Positions 1 to 12,779 of a DNA stretch of 64,000 nt are shown here, one piece after another. Origin of the DNA: Dermatemys mawii. Its lineage: Eukaryota > Chordata > Testudines > Dermatemydidae. Position 1 is the first letter of the stretch. The number at the start of each line of letters is the position of its first letter. A program made the position numbers and the translations under genes. The notes under the pieces are model-generated. The model saw only the letters and a list, made by a program, of their open reading frames with translations. It did no database searches and was not told where the DNA came from. The stretch is taken from positions 18,729,241 to 18,793,240 of the forward strand of contig ML677365.1 of NCBI GenBank assembly GCA_007922305.1, read 5' to 3'.

Positions 1-1417
1 TGTATTACCTAGGGAACTACTGTAAAAAGTTTGGTGTTCATAGGAAGAGGTTTACTTTCCTTATGCTCCAAGCTGTTGGTTTTATTTTTGATAAGTTTTA
101 TATATTAGTGAAAATGATGAGGGGTGCAACGTTGTAGCTGTTGTATCTATTTGTTGGTCCTTTTCCCCAGAATGATAGTACATTTTTTATTTCTGTAACC
201 TTGCACAAATGTTGCCGTACAGAGTATTGTAGTTTAGGCTATTGACTACACTATTACTTGGCTGACATAAGGTAATTTACAGCACTGGCCACAGAAGTGT
301 TCCATAGTCCTGCAGCGGAATTGAGTATGATTGTGTGGCTTTCAACTTTAATTATACTTAATAGTTATTACAGGCACAGTAAAAATGCTTTGAATTTTCC
401 TCACTTAAGAGTGGTTCTTTTCTGAAAAGTTATTTTAAAATGATAGCATCATACTCAGCAAAGAAATTCCCAGTGTTTATTGAATCATATCTAATTATTG
501 TACTGACAAGAATAAGTTTTATTACCTTCTACTACAATTGGCAGTACAGAACCAATATAGCTTTCAAGGAATGATCTGGATTCTGTCTGGCTTGGAAATC
601 ATCCACCAAATGTTAAGTTTCAAAAGGGGCTAGTAAAATATGGATTTTTTTCAAATAACCAATTCAAGGCTTGCCTATCACCCGTCCTCATTGTCCAAAT
701 TCTCCACAGCCACATGCTTTCTCACTGTCCCCACCACCTAGTTCCCTCCCCAGAGTGCTCTTGCTCCAGCTCCTCTGTGCCCAAACCAAAAATTTTAGAT
801 AGACTGTCTGTTGACTATTCTGCTGCATTCACAGTAAATATCCTCATAAAATACAAACACATCATATTATCACAGAGAGAGCTTGTAGCAAGCTGCATGA
901 GTTTTCAAATCTTTACTGCCACAGGAGTACAAAAAATTTGGACTAGAAATGTCAATGATGGGGTGTTCACTGGGGCCAATGATGTTAGCAGATGTCCCAG
1001 GCATGTATAAAGTGGCTACATAGAAACCCTAACATTTTTTTCTTTATTGGTATGTGCATACTGTAATCTTTCCAGTTTGTACATCTATACATCCACATTT
1101 TTATAAATACATTCTCAGTGTGGGTCTGCCAAAGATTCAGTGGGTGCTATGCACTACCCTGAATAAAACTTGACAGATTGAGACCATTTTGACACATCAG
1201 TAGTTTGGTTTCTAGTTCTGAGCACAAAAAAACAACCTAGAAACTCTTTGAAAAATGGCTATTTGTGTGGGGTTATATTTCCACAAAACCTAGCTCAAAT
1301 GACCTCAAATTTAGGTCACTAACTCTATCCTGCACCCTCCTGAGGCACACCAAATTTGAAAAGAATCTGACTAAGCATATCTATTTTAGGGGAATTAAAA
1401 ATGTCAATCTCTAAAAT
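1..1417. other. AT-rich sequence, nothing recognised
   Basis: No coding similarity, terminal repeats or RNA gene could be seen on either strand. The open frame at 714-1010 has no recognisable motif and biased, low-quality content (serine and histidine runs). It is treated as chance. Confidence 0.5.
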
Positions 1418-1650
1418 GAAGTCTCATAGACTTAAAGGTGAGAAGGGACCATCATTATCATCTGACCTCCTGCACATTGCAGGCCACAGAACTTCACCAA
1501 CCCACTCCTGTAATAAACCTCAAACCTCTGACTGAGTTACTGAAGTCCTCAAATCATGGTTTAAAGACTTCAGATTATAGACAATTCACCATTTACACTA
1601 TTTTAAACTTGCAAGTGACCTGTGTCCCATGCTGCAGAGGAAGTCCTGCT
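1418..1650 (+). repeat. Interspersed repeat, CR1-like LINE fragment (putative)
   Basis: The stretch has the wording of a common turtle and bird interspersed repeat: a GACTTAAAGGTGAGAAGGGA segment, a ctgacctcctgcacattgca segment, then a run through catgctgcagaggaagtcct. I assign it to the CR1/LINE class from memory of this motif order only. No ends or target duplication were found, so its limits are approximate. Confidence 0.5.
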
Positions 1651-2989
1651 GTAACCTTAAGTATAGTTGCCACTATAATTTATCCTTCTAGGCATGCATC
1701 TCACTGTGCAAGCCTATCCCCTTCTATCCCAGGAGGCTTTTTCTATGGGAGAAGGCTGACTTTGTTTTCACTGCCTCACTCCTCTGAAACATCTCTCGAT
1801 CAGGCCAGTTTAATGTTTGCTGGAGGCTCCCTAGGAGACTAGTCAGTAGAGGCTGAGAGCAACTCCTTCTTGCTCCTTCTTCCTGGTGGTTAGCACAGCC
1901 ACTCTGTCAACAGCACTGCTGACTGTTGGAACTATGCTGGCCAGCTCTGGGCACGCTGATGAAGAGGATGTTGCAAACACCTTGCTGTCATACTTTTTGC
2001 TTTTGAGAGCCCTCTACCAAAGTCTGCACAGTTCCAGAAGGAAAGAGAAGGAGGAAGCTTTGGTTTATTATAGTTTCTTATATGCTCCTATTGGTTACAC
2101 TTCCTGCTACAACCCCTCTGACTGTGTAAGTTATCTCGGTTTGCACTCTCTTACAGTGGCTTACATTATATTGCATTAATTTGCAGTGACTTAACAATGT
2201 GTAATTTACACCGACCATTTATATCAATACTAAATTGGGTCAGCAGTAGCAGGTTAAAATCATATGGTCCAAGGAACACTGGGCAGAGCTAAGGAGGAGG
2301 GACCAGAAAGAAACCATCTGCAGCTCTTCAGTCCTGCAGCTCATCCCCAGCGTGGTTTCAAGCAGCATCAGGATTATTGCAAGCTAGTGGCGATGCTCCA
2401 TGCCTTAGCTTTCCCCCTTGCTGCATCCCTTGTGCTGGTGGCTGGGAGCAGGGGTGATGCAGGAGGCTTTAGGACAGCCCTATGCCACTATAGGATTCTG
2501 CACACACCAACTGAATCCTCAGGAGCTAGGATCCAATTAGTCTGCTTTGCTTCAGTGCCTTGGAAGGTGTTCTTATATGGGGAATTTGACTTCATTCTAG
2601 ACTTACAAGCAGAGAAAGCATCTGACAGTGACACTTTCATCAGAGGTGGGGTATGTTAGAAGGAAGGGGTATAGGAAAAGTCATTGTTTGAGCCAGAGCA
2701 TTGCACCCCCCCAATAGTTTTGGAGATCCACTTTGACTACACTCCTACTCACAACAAGGTTCCAAATCATTGAGACACGTATTGTTATATAGTTAATACA
2801 AACATGTTAGTGCTCAGGTGTATGCTAGGTACCTCACAACAGCAAGACGACCTAGCCATGAGAAGCCTTTAAAATGCAGAGGAGGCACGATCCTAGCCAG
2901 AAGGAGCTTATAAACTTATTTAAGACATGGGGATACCAAGACTGGATCTGAGAGAGACAGGATGGGATGTTCTCAATAAAATTACAATG
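1651..2989. other. No recognised feature
   Basis: Several open frames of 90-135 codons occur on the plus strand (1438-1842, 1886-2179, 2264-2659). None shows a domain, conserved motif or splice structure I recognise. Confidence 0.4.
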
Positions 2990-3500
2990 TAATTTAGAAA
3001 GGCTAATGGTCAGTATGATGGAATAAACAGTGTTTTGTTTAATAACTAAAATAAAGTGAGATATGAATAAGAAGAGGGCCCTCATGCAGCAGTTCAGCAA
3101 GAGTATTCCATGCATAATGAGCAGCCTGGCAGAAAATACAGAGATGATTGTGGGAGAAGAGGACAAACAGGGGGTTAAGGTTGACATCCCTGGTGGAATC
3201 AGGAGGCAGGGAACTATGCAATAAATTATTAGGCTAGTAGTTAAGGAGGGACAGGGTGACATAGGCCTAGCAGGTAGGGACAAAGATCTTGAACTTGCTG
3301 TAGTAGGAGAGTGCAGGAGTAAGTAGAGAGGGGTATGACCAGAACAATGATCATTTTGAGGCTGCAATTTGTATGATGTGAAGAGGGTGATGTAAATGTT
3401 GGAAAGGGCAGAGAGGAGGAGTTATAGTAACCATGACAGGAAATATTGACCTGGAGGGAGCATACTGAACAGAGGACTTTAAAATATACAGCCATGCAAG
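2990..3500 (-). repeat. L2/L3-like LINE 3' end (degenerate)
   Basis: Minus-strand translation in shifting frames gives LFSHNHLCIFCQAAHYAWNT and, further upstream, STYSCTLLLQQVQDLCPYLL. This resembles the C-terminal and 3' region of old L2/CR1-group LINEs. The copy near 47.7 kb shows a parallel pattern (SFSHRHLQAS, then MCSLNNCSFSSF). The frame shifts several times, so it is a dead relic. Family and ends are uncertain. Confidence 0.4.
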
Positions 3501-4227
3501 CAAAATAATGTTTTATTGTGTTGATTAAAGAAATATTTCATATATTATGAGAAACATAACATACTGTGTTACATTTTCATTTCATTTGTAAGGGATTGTC
3601 AAAGACTAACATATTCCATATTGTGGGACTGAGTAATATCTATGTCTAAATATTACATTAATTCTTTTAATTAAATTATTTAGAAAGAACAAAGGAATCA
3701 GAAAAGAGGAGTAAAACACTTATTAAAGTATATAATATGGTACAGTTCCCTAGTCTATTAGATCTTTAAATCACAATTTGAAATTCCCTATCAAATAGTT
3801 CATAACCTTAAATACAAAATATACATCATATTTTTTAAAAATAATAGTTCTCTCAAACATGATAAGCTCCTTCATATTATGTAAACTAAAGGAAATAAAA
3901 TATTGATCTCAGAAATGTTAAATAGTTCAATGGAGTACAAGGTTTTAAATCTACAGCTCATTAGTTTTAAACATATCTGTAAACCTGATAATTTGTTTTC
4001 ATATTTATTGTTTGAATAAATTTTGAAACTTAGAGATAATATTAACTTATTTCCAACATTGCAATATTTGATATCTGGCCACTGATATTTGCCAAATCCA
4101 CAATGTATATTTCAAATCTAGGAAACATTAAATCATTTTAAAGACACATTATTCAAAGTGACAACTGCAACAATACTTTTCAGCTGTTTATCATAAATTA
4201 ATGAATTTTGGCAGTACGTTTAGAGAG
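3501..4227. other. AT-rich spacer, nothing recognised
   Basis: Very AT-rich with no motif, repeat end or coding frame that I can support. Confidence 0.45.
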
Positions 4228-4312
4228 GCAGCAAGTGTACAGTTTGAAAGAAAGCCAGGCACTCCTGAGTTCTAATCTCAGTTTCACCACTGACTTGAGC
4301 TTGCAGTAGCAG
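4228..4312 (+). repeat. MIR-like ancient SINE fragment
   Basis: The segment ctcctgagttctaatctcag followed by a tttcaccactgacttgagct stretch matches the conserved core of MIR/CORE SINEs (ctgggttctaatcccagctc, then gccactgacttgctg in the usual wording). It is short and lacks the tRNA-like head. Identification is from motif order. Confidence 0.45.
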
Positions 4313-7295
4313 CCAGGGAATGGATCCAATTATTATCAGCATCCTACATGAACAAGATCTGTTCCCCCTTCAGCCTCTCCTGCCCACGTTGGAAAATTCC
4401 CAATGTGCAGCTTGATCATTGAAGCTGCTGGCAGCTGCTGCTGCTGCTTCTAGAATTTGAGTCCTAATGATCAAGGGTGCTGGTTCAGTACTCACTGAAG
4501 TCAGTGGAAAGATCTCCTATTGACAGATGCTGGATCAAGACCTAATTTCTGAGTTATATGCCTGTCGGTATATCTATACTGTAATAAAAGCCCTGCGGCT
4601 GGCCTCGATTGTGGGGCAAAAAATTGCTATATAGACATTTGGGCTTGGGTTGGAGCTTGAGCCAAAAGGGGAGAAAAGTATTTCAGTGACCAACAAGCAA
4701 GATAGGAATTTTATTGTGAGGGTGCATATAAGACTTAAAATGACACTTGGACACACAAAAAGAATGTAGTGTGCAAGTTTACTGAGGAGATAAGGAATAT
4801 GGTTTTCAAATGACAGCCATGAAAAGAAGAAAGATGAGACAAGAAGGAGAAGGAAGCAGAGAAGAGAAGGAGCAAAACTACAATAATCATTCTTGTTTTG
4901 GAATGGGCTAGTAGCTGGTTATTAAAATAATGGATTTGACTCAATAAATTACTTTAGTTTCAAATGAATTTTGCAGCTCAGGTGCAAACATAAACTACTT
5001 ATCATCAGAACCCTTTGACTTGACTTGATTTATAACCTGGTCATCCATCCATCTCCCTCTGTATACTGTACACTTCTGAGATCTGACCTCCTCAAAACTG
5101 GAGAAGTAATTGAAATGATAAAAAAATAGAGTTCTTTGAAGTTCAGATAGTTTTGTTATCTTGTGTGAGTCAGCTTGCGTGGGAGTTGTAGTGCTTTGTA
5201 GCACCATTTGTTAACTCTGTGCTGCTGGGAAAGTTTAGCTTTTAAAATCAGTGCCTGTGAAATGAACATCTTCTCTAACTAAATCAATTTATTTTTAAGT
5301 CTTTATGACAAATTTGTTCATACAATCTCTTTGGTATTGGGTTAAATTCCTCAATGTTAAATGTATTGCTTATCAGTTTTTTCACATTATTAAAGCTGTC
5401 AATAGTGTTGCTGGGCTCAAGTCTATTAATTGGTGTTTATAAAATTGGAATTTAAAGGTGAATACAGATGGTAAGCCTATTAATAAATGATGGGTAGAGA
5501 AGTACACATTGATTCTTAGAAAAAAAATTCCATGTGAAGTATACTGTGTAATTTTAGATAAGACTGGATATTCAGCCTCACAGAATTTTTATATATACTT
5601 GAAAATTAGATATCATGTTTATGTTACAGAAAAAGACAACTGTGGTAGGATGAAATTGTTCTGCTTTTGAGGAAATATATAAATGTTCTCATTAAAATAG
5701 CTAGTTAAAAACAGAAAGAGTGAGCATCATTTGGCTAGGGATATAATTTGAACCAAAAGGAAGGATGGTAATGAGATGAATCACTTTTGTAACATTCAAT
5801 TGTGTAATTTCATAATTCTGCACAGATGTTACATGTGCTCTGTGAGGGTATGCAGACTATGGCAGGAGCCAGTGGAATATTATGAAAATGTCACAAGTGA
5901 GTTAAGACCACTGGTCAATAACACCAGACTTCTGTGTAGGATGGACATGTTGCAGTGTAGAAACAATCATAAATGACACAGCCATAGTCTTGGAATTTTG
6001 TTCTAGGTTTCAGATGTGATGTGTGGGTAAAGAGAGTTATGTACTGGCTTATTGGTGGCATACCATTCCAAAAAGCCAATAATATATTGGGATAGTTATG
6101 GAGGGGTTTTGCATGCAGGGCTGGGGAGGTAATACTTCTTCATAGAGATTTGGTAAAGAGATGGTGAGGCCACATTTTGATTTCTAGAGCTGCACACTAT
6201 CAAAAAGGCAGCTAAATTATGTTCCATCCACTTGTCAAGTGAATGAGAATTCTGAAAATGGAGCTAATGTAGGATCGTCCTTAGAGAGGAACTAAGCAGA
6301 AGGTCACTCATCTGATCTTTAATTTCTTATTCCAGCAAACTCACATTGATTTCAGTTAGCATGAACTTGCTGTCCTGTCATCCTCAGATCCTGAACTTCC
6401 CTCCTCCAGCCTAGACACTGGATTTTAAGAAAGCTGTAGGGCAACATTAACCTCATAGCACTCCTGTTCAGGGTGAGACAAGATTGGAGATGAGGTACTC
6501 TTCCTGTTCTCCTTAAAAATACTAAGTTTCCCCTTGGGAGGGCGGGAGAGGGGGACTACCCATTTGATTGCTATTAAAGCCAACTCCACTCCCTGGCTTG
6601 CAGCTCCATTTTGGCATGTAAGCACTTTATGTTTCCACCCCTGTAGACTGTATATCACAAGGAGAATCCATCCTCTTGCCATGGAGTTAGGGGGAATGTT
6701 GATATCATTTACAAGTGAAGTAACCTGGTGTGGTGGAGTGTGTGATTCTGTACCCTGGGCAGCGGGAGGAGTTTAGTGGCCATGATGGCATTATGCAGCT
6801 GCACCTGAGTGGAGATCTTGCCACAGGTTATTTGTAGAACCTCCCTGCTACAGAACCCTTCTAAGTTGCACACCTCTACGAGGACTCAATACTATAGACA
6901 CATTACAGACAGGATCTGGCTCAGTGAACTACAGCGTTCTCCAAACAATATTAGAAATTTTAAATGTGATCTCTACAGCCATGGTTGTATATATATCAAT
7001 GCTTTATAAAAGAAAGCATTTCCATACAGAAAAGTCATACAGAATTTAACTTTAGAGATGAAACCGATAAGCTTCAATAGTAATTAAATAGATTTTGATA
7101 GAAATGGCTCTAAAAATTAGAGCATAAAAGGGAAAGGAATCCTTCCTGTAGAATTTTTAAAATAACCAATAGGGTTCAATAGATATTATATCACTGCTAA
7201 ACAGTTCTAAAGGTTTGTTTGAAAACTATATAGAACAATTATCAATCTCTGTTTAATTCTCCAGGATGTTCCCATAAAGACTACAATATTTGTAA
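4313..7295. other. No recognised feature
   Basis: AT-rich sequence with scattered short open frames, none convincing. The frames at 6425-6682 and 6534-6776 overlap on opposite strands and show no domain. Confidence 0.4.
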
Positions 7296-7300
7296 TCATT

Positions 7301-8071
7301 TGTAGTGGGGTGCCTGCCTCACTCCCATACCAGAGTAGACTAAAGTAGGCCAGAGTGGCTGCACAGGCTGGCAGCTAATCAGAAAAGGGCCTACTGAGGG
7401 CCAGTCAGGGCTAAGCTTGTAGCCAGCCAATCAGGGCCAGGCTAGGCCCTATATAAGAGCTGCCCAGGAGCAGGGCAGTCAGTCTCTCCTGGACCTTTGA
7501 AGGGGAAAGTCTGGCTCCTGAATGGGCTGGGCCAGGCTCAGGGAAGCAGAGAGGAATTCCAGCTTGGATACCTGTTAGGCTGCTGGCCTTGAGAGAAGGG
7601 CTTAGCCGATGCAAAGGGGCCAAAGGAGAAGTGGCCCAGGGACAGTGACATGGACTAAGGGAGAGAAGGAAGGTGGGACTCAGAGTAGAGGGTGGACCTG
7701 GGTCCCCCCCTTCCTCCCTTATATTGCACTGGGCTGCTGGAAGTGGCCTCTGTGGACTACACCAGACCCCTGCCAGAAGAGGCTTGACTTGGGGTGTGGT
7801 TGGCCACTGCAGCTGGGGTGCCTAGAGAGACTACTGTAACCTGCCCACCCCCACCAGAAAGGAGTGAGTGTGGACTTGAGGGACCTGCTGGAGGGCAGTA
7901 TCCTCGAGAATGCTGCAAGCAAGGAGCAATGCGGGTCCAGACACCAAAGGAGGGCAACCAAGAGTGAGAGATGGATGGGACACCACCAGGGGAGCGTGCT
8001 CTGCCACCAGCTGAGCTAATTCCCAGACTAAACAGCAGGAGGCGCTGGGTAGTGAGTCCCAACCCATTACA
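7301..8071 (+). mobile_element. Solo LTR of an LTR retroelement (771 bp)
   Basis: Begins TGTAGTGGGG and ends CCCATTACA, i.e. TG...CA, and is bounded by a perfect 5-bp target duplication TCATT (7296-7300 and 8072-8076). A TATA box (tatataag) lies near 7450, about 150 bp in, as expected for an LTR promoter, followed by a GC-rich transcribed part. No internal gag/pol sequence follows on either side, so this is a solo LTR left by recombination. The 5-bp duplication fits Gypsy or endogenous-retrovirus types and I cannot decide between them. It resembles the LTR at 10665-11395 (same TGTAGTGGGG start, same TATA placement) but in opposite orientation. Confidence 0.85.
7450..7457 (+). promoter_or_regulatory. 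TATA box of the solo LTR
   Basis: The octamer tatataag sits in the U3-like part of the LTR at the position expected for the core promoter. Whether it is still active cannot be told. Confidence 0.6.
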
Positions 8072-8076
8072 TCATT

Positions 8077-9016
8077 ATATGGAAAAACTGCAGAGGGACA
8101 GAAGTACTACCTTGTCCTGAATTATAAAGAGTTAATTTTAGTATGTTTAGCATAATATTCCTTCCTGAACATCTTTGCAGACATTCCGTTTATCCTGGAA
8201 AATTGTATCTGGCTCTTTAATTGCAGTGTCTCTTCTGGAACTGCTGTGATCTGAACCAATTTTAGCATTTTTGTCTTAACCAAATGGTCAGAGATGTTTT
8301 TATCTGAACATAGAATGAAGTTACAGCTTAGTAAGCAATTAACTAATACTATGTTTATTCTAATTGGCCCACAGACAGAGTTAGGCTATGTTATGTGTTG
8401 CACTAATTTGTTTCTTTGAGAAAGTTGTGAAAATTGTCATTTTAATTACCTACCTCTATACTCACTGGGGTCTAATGGCTCCAGGTTCTGATTTGGCTCC
8501 CTAGATATATGGTGCCTGCTTATTGTTGACAAAGATTTCAGATTAAGTTATTATATGCAGCTGTATATCATTTGATATCATCTTTTTTTGTGTGCAAGCA
8601 TCACAATTTTAGGCTTGTCACAAAACAAGTAAAGAGGCATCTCCTGTCCCAAAGATTGTATAAACTACATTAAATATGACACAAATGAGTCATAACAAAG
8701 ATTCCAGGGGAGCAGAAGGAAGAGGAGAAGGACAAGGGTGGTGATAAGGTAACATGGCTACAGTGAGGCATGTACACATCTTGATTTGGTTATCTACCTT
8801 CCTCATCACATATAGGCAAAATTATGGAAATGAGTATTTAGCAAAGATTTCAGTATGGTAGAGACAGTGGCATAATGAATAGGTTTGCATAAGTACATGC
8901 CATATATCATGCTGAAATTATTAAAAAGTAAACAAAAAATTGTCAGCATCACCAAGTTTTACAGGCACTTTAATCATGAATGTCATTGTATATATTTCCC
9001 TATATGCTATAAATAT
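8077..9016. other. No recognised feature
   Basis: AT-rich sequence between the solo LTR and a short palindromic repeat, with no supported feature. Confidence 0.4.
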
Positions 9017-9088
9017 GGGGTGAAATCCAGCTCCAGTGATGTTAATGGCAAAACTCCCATTGACTTGAATGGAGCCAGGAATTCCCCC
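9017..9088. repeat. Short palindromic interspersed repeat (72 bp)
   Basis: Starts ggggtgaaatccagctccag and ends ggagccaggaattccccc, so the two halves are imperfect inverted copies around a central aatggcaaaactcccatt. The same structure recurs at 14861-14933. This is a common reptile and bird foldback repeat. I know of no coding content. Confidence 0.6.
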
Positions 9089-9461
9089 ATATTCTCCATT
9101 ATTTTCAAAAACTCTCCTGGAGATACTTAGGAGAATATTATGTAGATTATAGGAGAGGGGCAGAGTGTTCTTATTAAAGTGTCTAAGTGTTCTCCAATTT
9201 ACAGCAAACCTGGACTGATCAAACCCACACAATCTTTTATAGGAGCCAGAGATAATCCTTCAGCAATACCTTTTAGGATATTAAAGGTATTAAAATAACT
9301 AAACGGCTTTAGTTTGCCATTGCATAATTAACCCTTTGTATTCACTGTACGTCATTGCTGCACTTCCAGGAGGCTTTTGTCACTATCTTTAATCTCCCAA
9401 ATATAGCTGTATTTTTGTTTTCTGCCTGTGTATCAGTAGGAAAGTTCACCCTTCCAATTTA

Positions 9462-9726
9462 TGCCTGACCTACACACACAAGCTGCCATGGTTTAACTAA
9501 ACTTGTTTTAACTCATACCTTTAATTAAATCAATGGGCTTGCATGTGTGGACACTCTTATCAGATTAAACCTGATACATATCACCATTACTGGTGCAAGC
9601 TAAACCGACAAACTAGGTTTAAGATGATGAGATTGGCCACACACAGCACTATATTGATTTAACTAAATCAGTTTTAAAATCAATTTAAGTTAAATTAGTG
9701 CAATTTCTGTGCAGAGATGAAGCCTT
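9462..9726. mobile_element. MITE with inverted, AT-rich subterminal repeats
   Basis: The left end gcctgacctacacaca and the reverse complement of the right end (ggcttcatctctgcaca) are imperfect inverted repeats. Inside each end lie mirrored ttaact/gtttaa blocks (taactaaacttg; attgatttaactaaatcag). An internal tgtgtggacactctta block is typical of a turtle MITE family I associate with PIF/Harbinger-like termini. The flanks ttat/ttag are consistent with a worn TTA-type duplication. Ends are approximate to a few bases. Confidence 0.5.
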
Positions 9727-10659
9727 AGAATTTTTTTCTTTTACATATATGAAAACAATAATGGCACTTTTCAGTGTTGTGCAAACAGTAGGCCTGATCC
9801 TTAGAGGTGTTGAGCACCCACAACTCTCAGTGAGTTTAATATAAGCCTCCAAAACAATATCCAGACAGGACATCAGGGAGGCGTGTATGTAGTGAGGAGA
9901 ATCTGACTGTGTGTGGTGCATGGATAGGATGGGACAGTTAGCTGAATAGTTACCTCAGATGATTGAAAGGCACTTTTAAAAGTGTCCTTCATTAGCAAGT
10001 GAATATGCAGCTGAGGAAGGTTAAAAACCCTTCTTCAATGAAATTCTGAACTAAACTGCAACTGATAACTATTTTAAATGTTTATCTTGTAAGCATAGCT
10101 GTAGATGTGAGTTTGGTAACAGTAATCCAGTGGTGACACAGGATTGATTTTAGCGCTATCCTAGGTCTAAATTATGCAGAATGATGTTACCTCTTAGAAT
10201 CCTCTGGATCAGTATTAGGTAGGGAATTGGTAGTTGGAGTTATTTCAAATGAACACTAAGTGATGTTATTGTTTGTTTATGGTGTGCATGAAACAGCTGG
10301 GAGCTCTGACACTGAACCTTTAAAACACTGCTGTGATTGTCATCTCATAGATGGAGTTTGATAATTGGAATAGTATGAACAACATAAAATGATGGTGATT
10401 TGCTTTCCTTTTCTTCTTCTTTGGGATTTTATAGCCTGGTTGTGTAAAGTGTCTATTAGTAGTCTGTAGGAAGTCCATGCCTATTAAAAACTTTAATAAT
10501 AAATTTCTCTAATGAAATTAGAGGTGATATGATATGAACTTCATATTGTTTAAAAAAAATTCTATTGAGCTGTTTATTTTACTTAAGTAACTTGTGCCTC
10601 TTCCCCTCTTCTATGGAACTACAGATGAACTATTCATTTTACCATTGATCCTTGGCAAT
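9727..10659. other. No recognised feature
   Basis: AT-rich interval with no supported gene or repeat end. Confidence 0.4.
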
Positions 10660-10664
10660 GTGTG

Positions 10665-11395
10665 TGTAGCCGAGCGGCAACTCACTCTGCAGCACCTCCT
10701 GCTGGTCGTCCAGGGAATTAGCTCATCCCAGCATCTGGAGCACCCTCTGCAGGCTGTAGTCCTGGTTGCTACTGGCCCCATGTCTCTCCCTGGACCCCAG
10801 TGCCCTCTTCCCCAGGGTGCTGCACCCCTGCACTACCCCCACAGTCTAGCTCTGGGTCCCCCCTCCCTGGGGAACCCTCATCCACTATCCTCACCTTGCC
10901 TCAGTCTAGGCAACTGCCAGTTACCACTTGCCCCCATTCTCTGGGGCAGACTGCAGTATCATTGCCATTCATCACTGGCAAGGAGGGTTTGGCCTGCTAC
11001 TTCTGCCTCCAGAGCCATGGGCTGCCCCCTGCAATCCCTGTACCTTTTGTTTGGCCATCCCCTAGGCCCTGTAGCCTGGGGGTTTCCCAGGCCAGAGCTT
11101 CCCCAGCTACTCTTGCCTTGCCCAGCCCTGCACCACTCTAGGTACCCTGCTCAAGCTCCCAGCAGCCAGGCCTGTCTGCCTTTGTAGACAGAGGAGACCC
11201 TCTCTCAGGCTCCTGGTTTCTCTGCCTTTATATAGGCAGCTGGGTCTGTTTTGGGCGTGGCCCCCAGCTGAGCCTACCTCCCAATCAGCCCAGTTCCACT
11301 CTAGTCAGCCTGGGAGCAGCTGGCCCCCAGCCACAGCCCTTCCCAGGGCTGTTTTAACCCTTTTTCTGCAGGAATGGGGCAGCTGCCCCACTACA
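10665..11395 (-). mobile_element. Solo LTR of an LTR retroelement (731 bp, minus orientation)
   Basis: On the minus strand the element begins TGTAGTGGGGCAGCTGCC and ends CGGCTACA. A perfect 5-bp duplication GTGTG flanks it (10660-10664 and 11396-11400). A minus-strand TATA box (tatataaa) lies near 11227-11234. The long plus-strand open frame here (10594-11187) is antisense to the LTR and rich in Leu/Pro/Ser from GC-rich sequence. It is not a gene. No internal retroelement sequence is present. It is related to the LTR at 7301-8071, which lies 2.6 kb away in the other orientation. Confidence 0.85.
11227..11234 (-). promoter_or_regulatory. TATA box of the minus-strand solo LTR
   Basis: The plus-strand tttatata reads tatataaa on the LTR sense strand, about 160 bp from the LTR start, matching its position in the sister LTR. 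Confidence 0.55.
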
Positions 11396-11400
11396 GTGTG

Positions 11401-12779
11401 CTGCTATCCATGGTCTACATTTGTCACTGGCCTTACAGCCCATTGACTCAGTGGAGAGTTGTGCCTGGTCTCATATCTTTTTGTTGGTGGCCAAACTGAG
11501 TGTAAACATATACACTGAAAAATGGTAAAAGGAAATCTTATTGTATTCCTTTCAAAACGTCAATGGACTTAATTGGACTTGAATCCATATTATTTTCCTT
11601 GGGAAGAAAGCTTTTCTAGAAAATAGAAACAAACCAATGTCTCAAGTCACTTTTGAGTGGTTAATCACAGGCAGTTATTACATAGTTCCAAGCCTTATTA
11701 AAATAGAAAGCGAATTTCCATAGTACACAGGATCAATGTTGTTCTTATGTACCTGAGTGTAAATCCAGAGCAACTTAAGATTTATGCTGGGGTAAGTGAG
11801 AGTTAAGTTTGGCAAGGAAAGAGGAAAGCTATAGAGCAGACAGGAGGGCTGATTCTGCAATCCAGCCACTTTTACATCAATAACTTCACTGACTTTCGGT
11901 GTAAGTAGGAGACTTGGGCCAGGATGTATATTCAGAGAGTAGAGAAGTACATGGTGGGAAGACATATGGTGCCTGATTTTCCTCTCATTGCTGTGTCACA
12001 ATGGAACCCCTCTGAGTTTAATGCTGTTATTACTGTTTTACATTACAATTAGTGAGATCAGAAGTAGGCCACACAATTCCTTTGCAAAACTGGGTAACTT
12101 TTAATTTTAAAAAAACCATACTATTTCAAACAAAATTCCTAGCAGATATTGTACACAATGTCTAAATCCATGGATTCTAGTGCCAAAACCTCTCATAAGT
12201 CACAGGAGTACCCTGTCAGATATTCTTTAAAATCAGCTAAAGAGAAGCAGCTTCTAACCCCTTCCTTGATGCTGCAACTGCCACCAGACCTTTCATGTTA
12301 AGGGAATGCGAGTGCCTCACTGAGTGGGAGCTGTCAGATTTTGTCTTGTCCTGGAGGAGGTTTGATGTCAGTAGGAGCAGGATGGGAATGGAATGTGAAA
12401 ATCGATGTATATATTATATGAAGTAAATAACAATTTCTGAATTACAGGGCTATAATTCCACAGAGGCTGAGGACTACATAAATGTGTCAAGCTTTGCTTT
12501 TTTGGTTTGATATTCCTAGAGCTTTTTGATGGAATTGTATCCCCATAATTCACACTTGTCCATTATTTATTCTCTGTCTCACATATATAGTCAATATACA
12601 TTAAGCGTGTGTACGCAGCCTTTAGGTATGTGATTTTTATCCTTGTGTGTGCACATTCATGCATTGCACACAAATGCCTCGCAAAATATGGCTGCTACAC
12701 ATTTTGAAATGTATTCCTGTGGTATCTGAGAAGTGACTAACAAACACAACCCCACACTATTCTCAAACTAAATAGATGG
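11401..12779. other. No recognised feature
   Basis: AT-rich interval. No repeat end or coding motif that I can support. Confidence 0.4.

Noticed and set aside
2264..2659. 131-codon ORF as a gene
   Set aside because: No domain or motif. Open frames of this size occur by chance several times in the window.
10594..11187. 197-codon plus-strand ORF
   Set aside because: It lies antisense inside a solo LTR with exact ends and target duplication. The Leu/Pro/Ser-rich product follows base composition.
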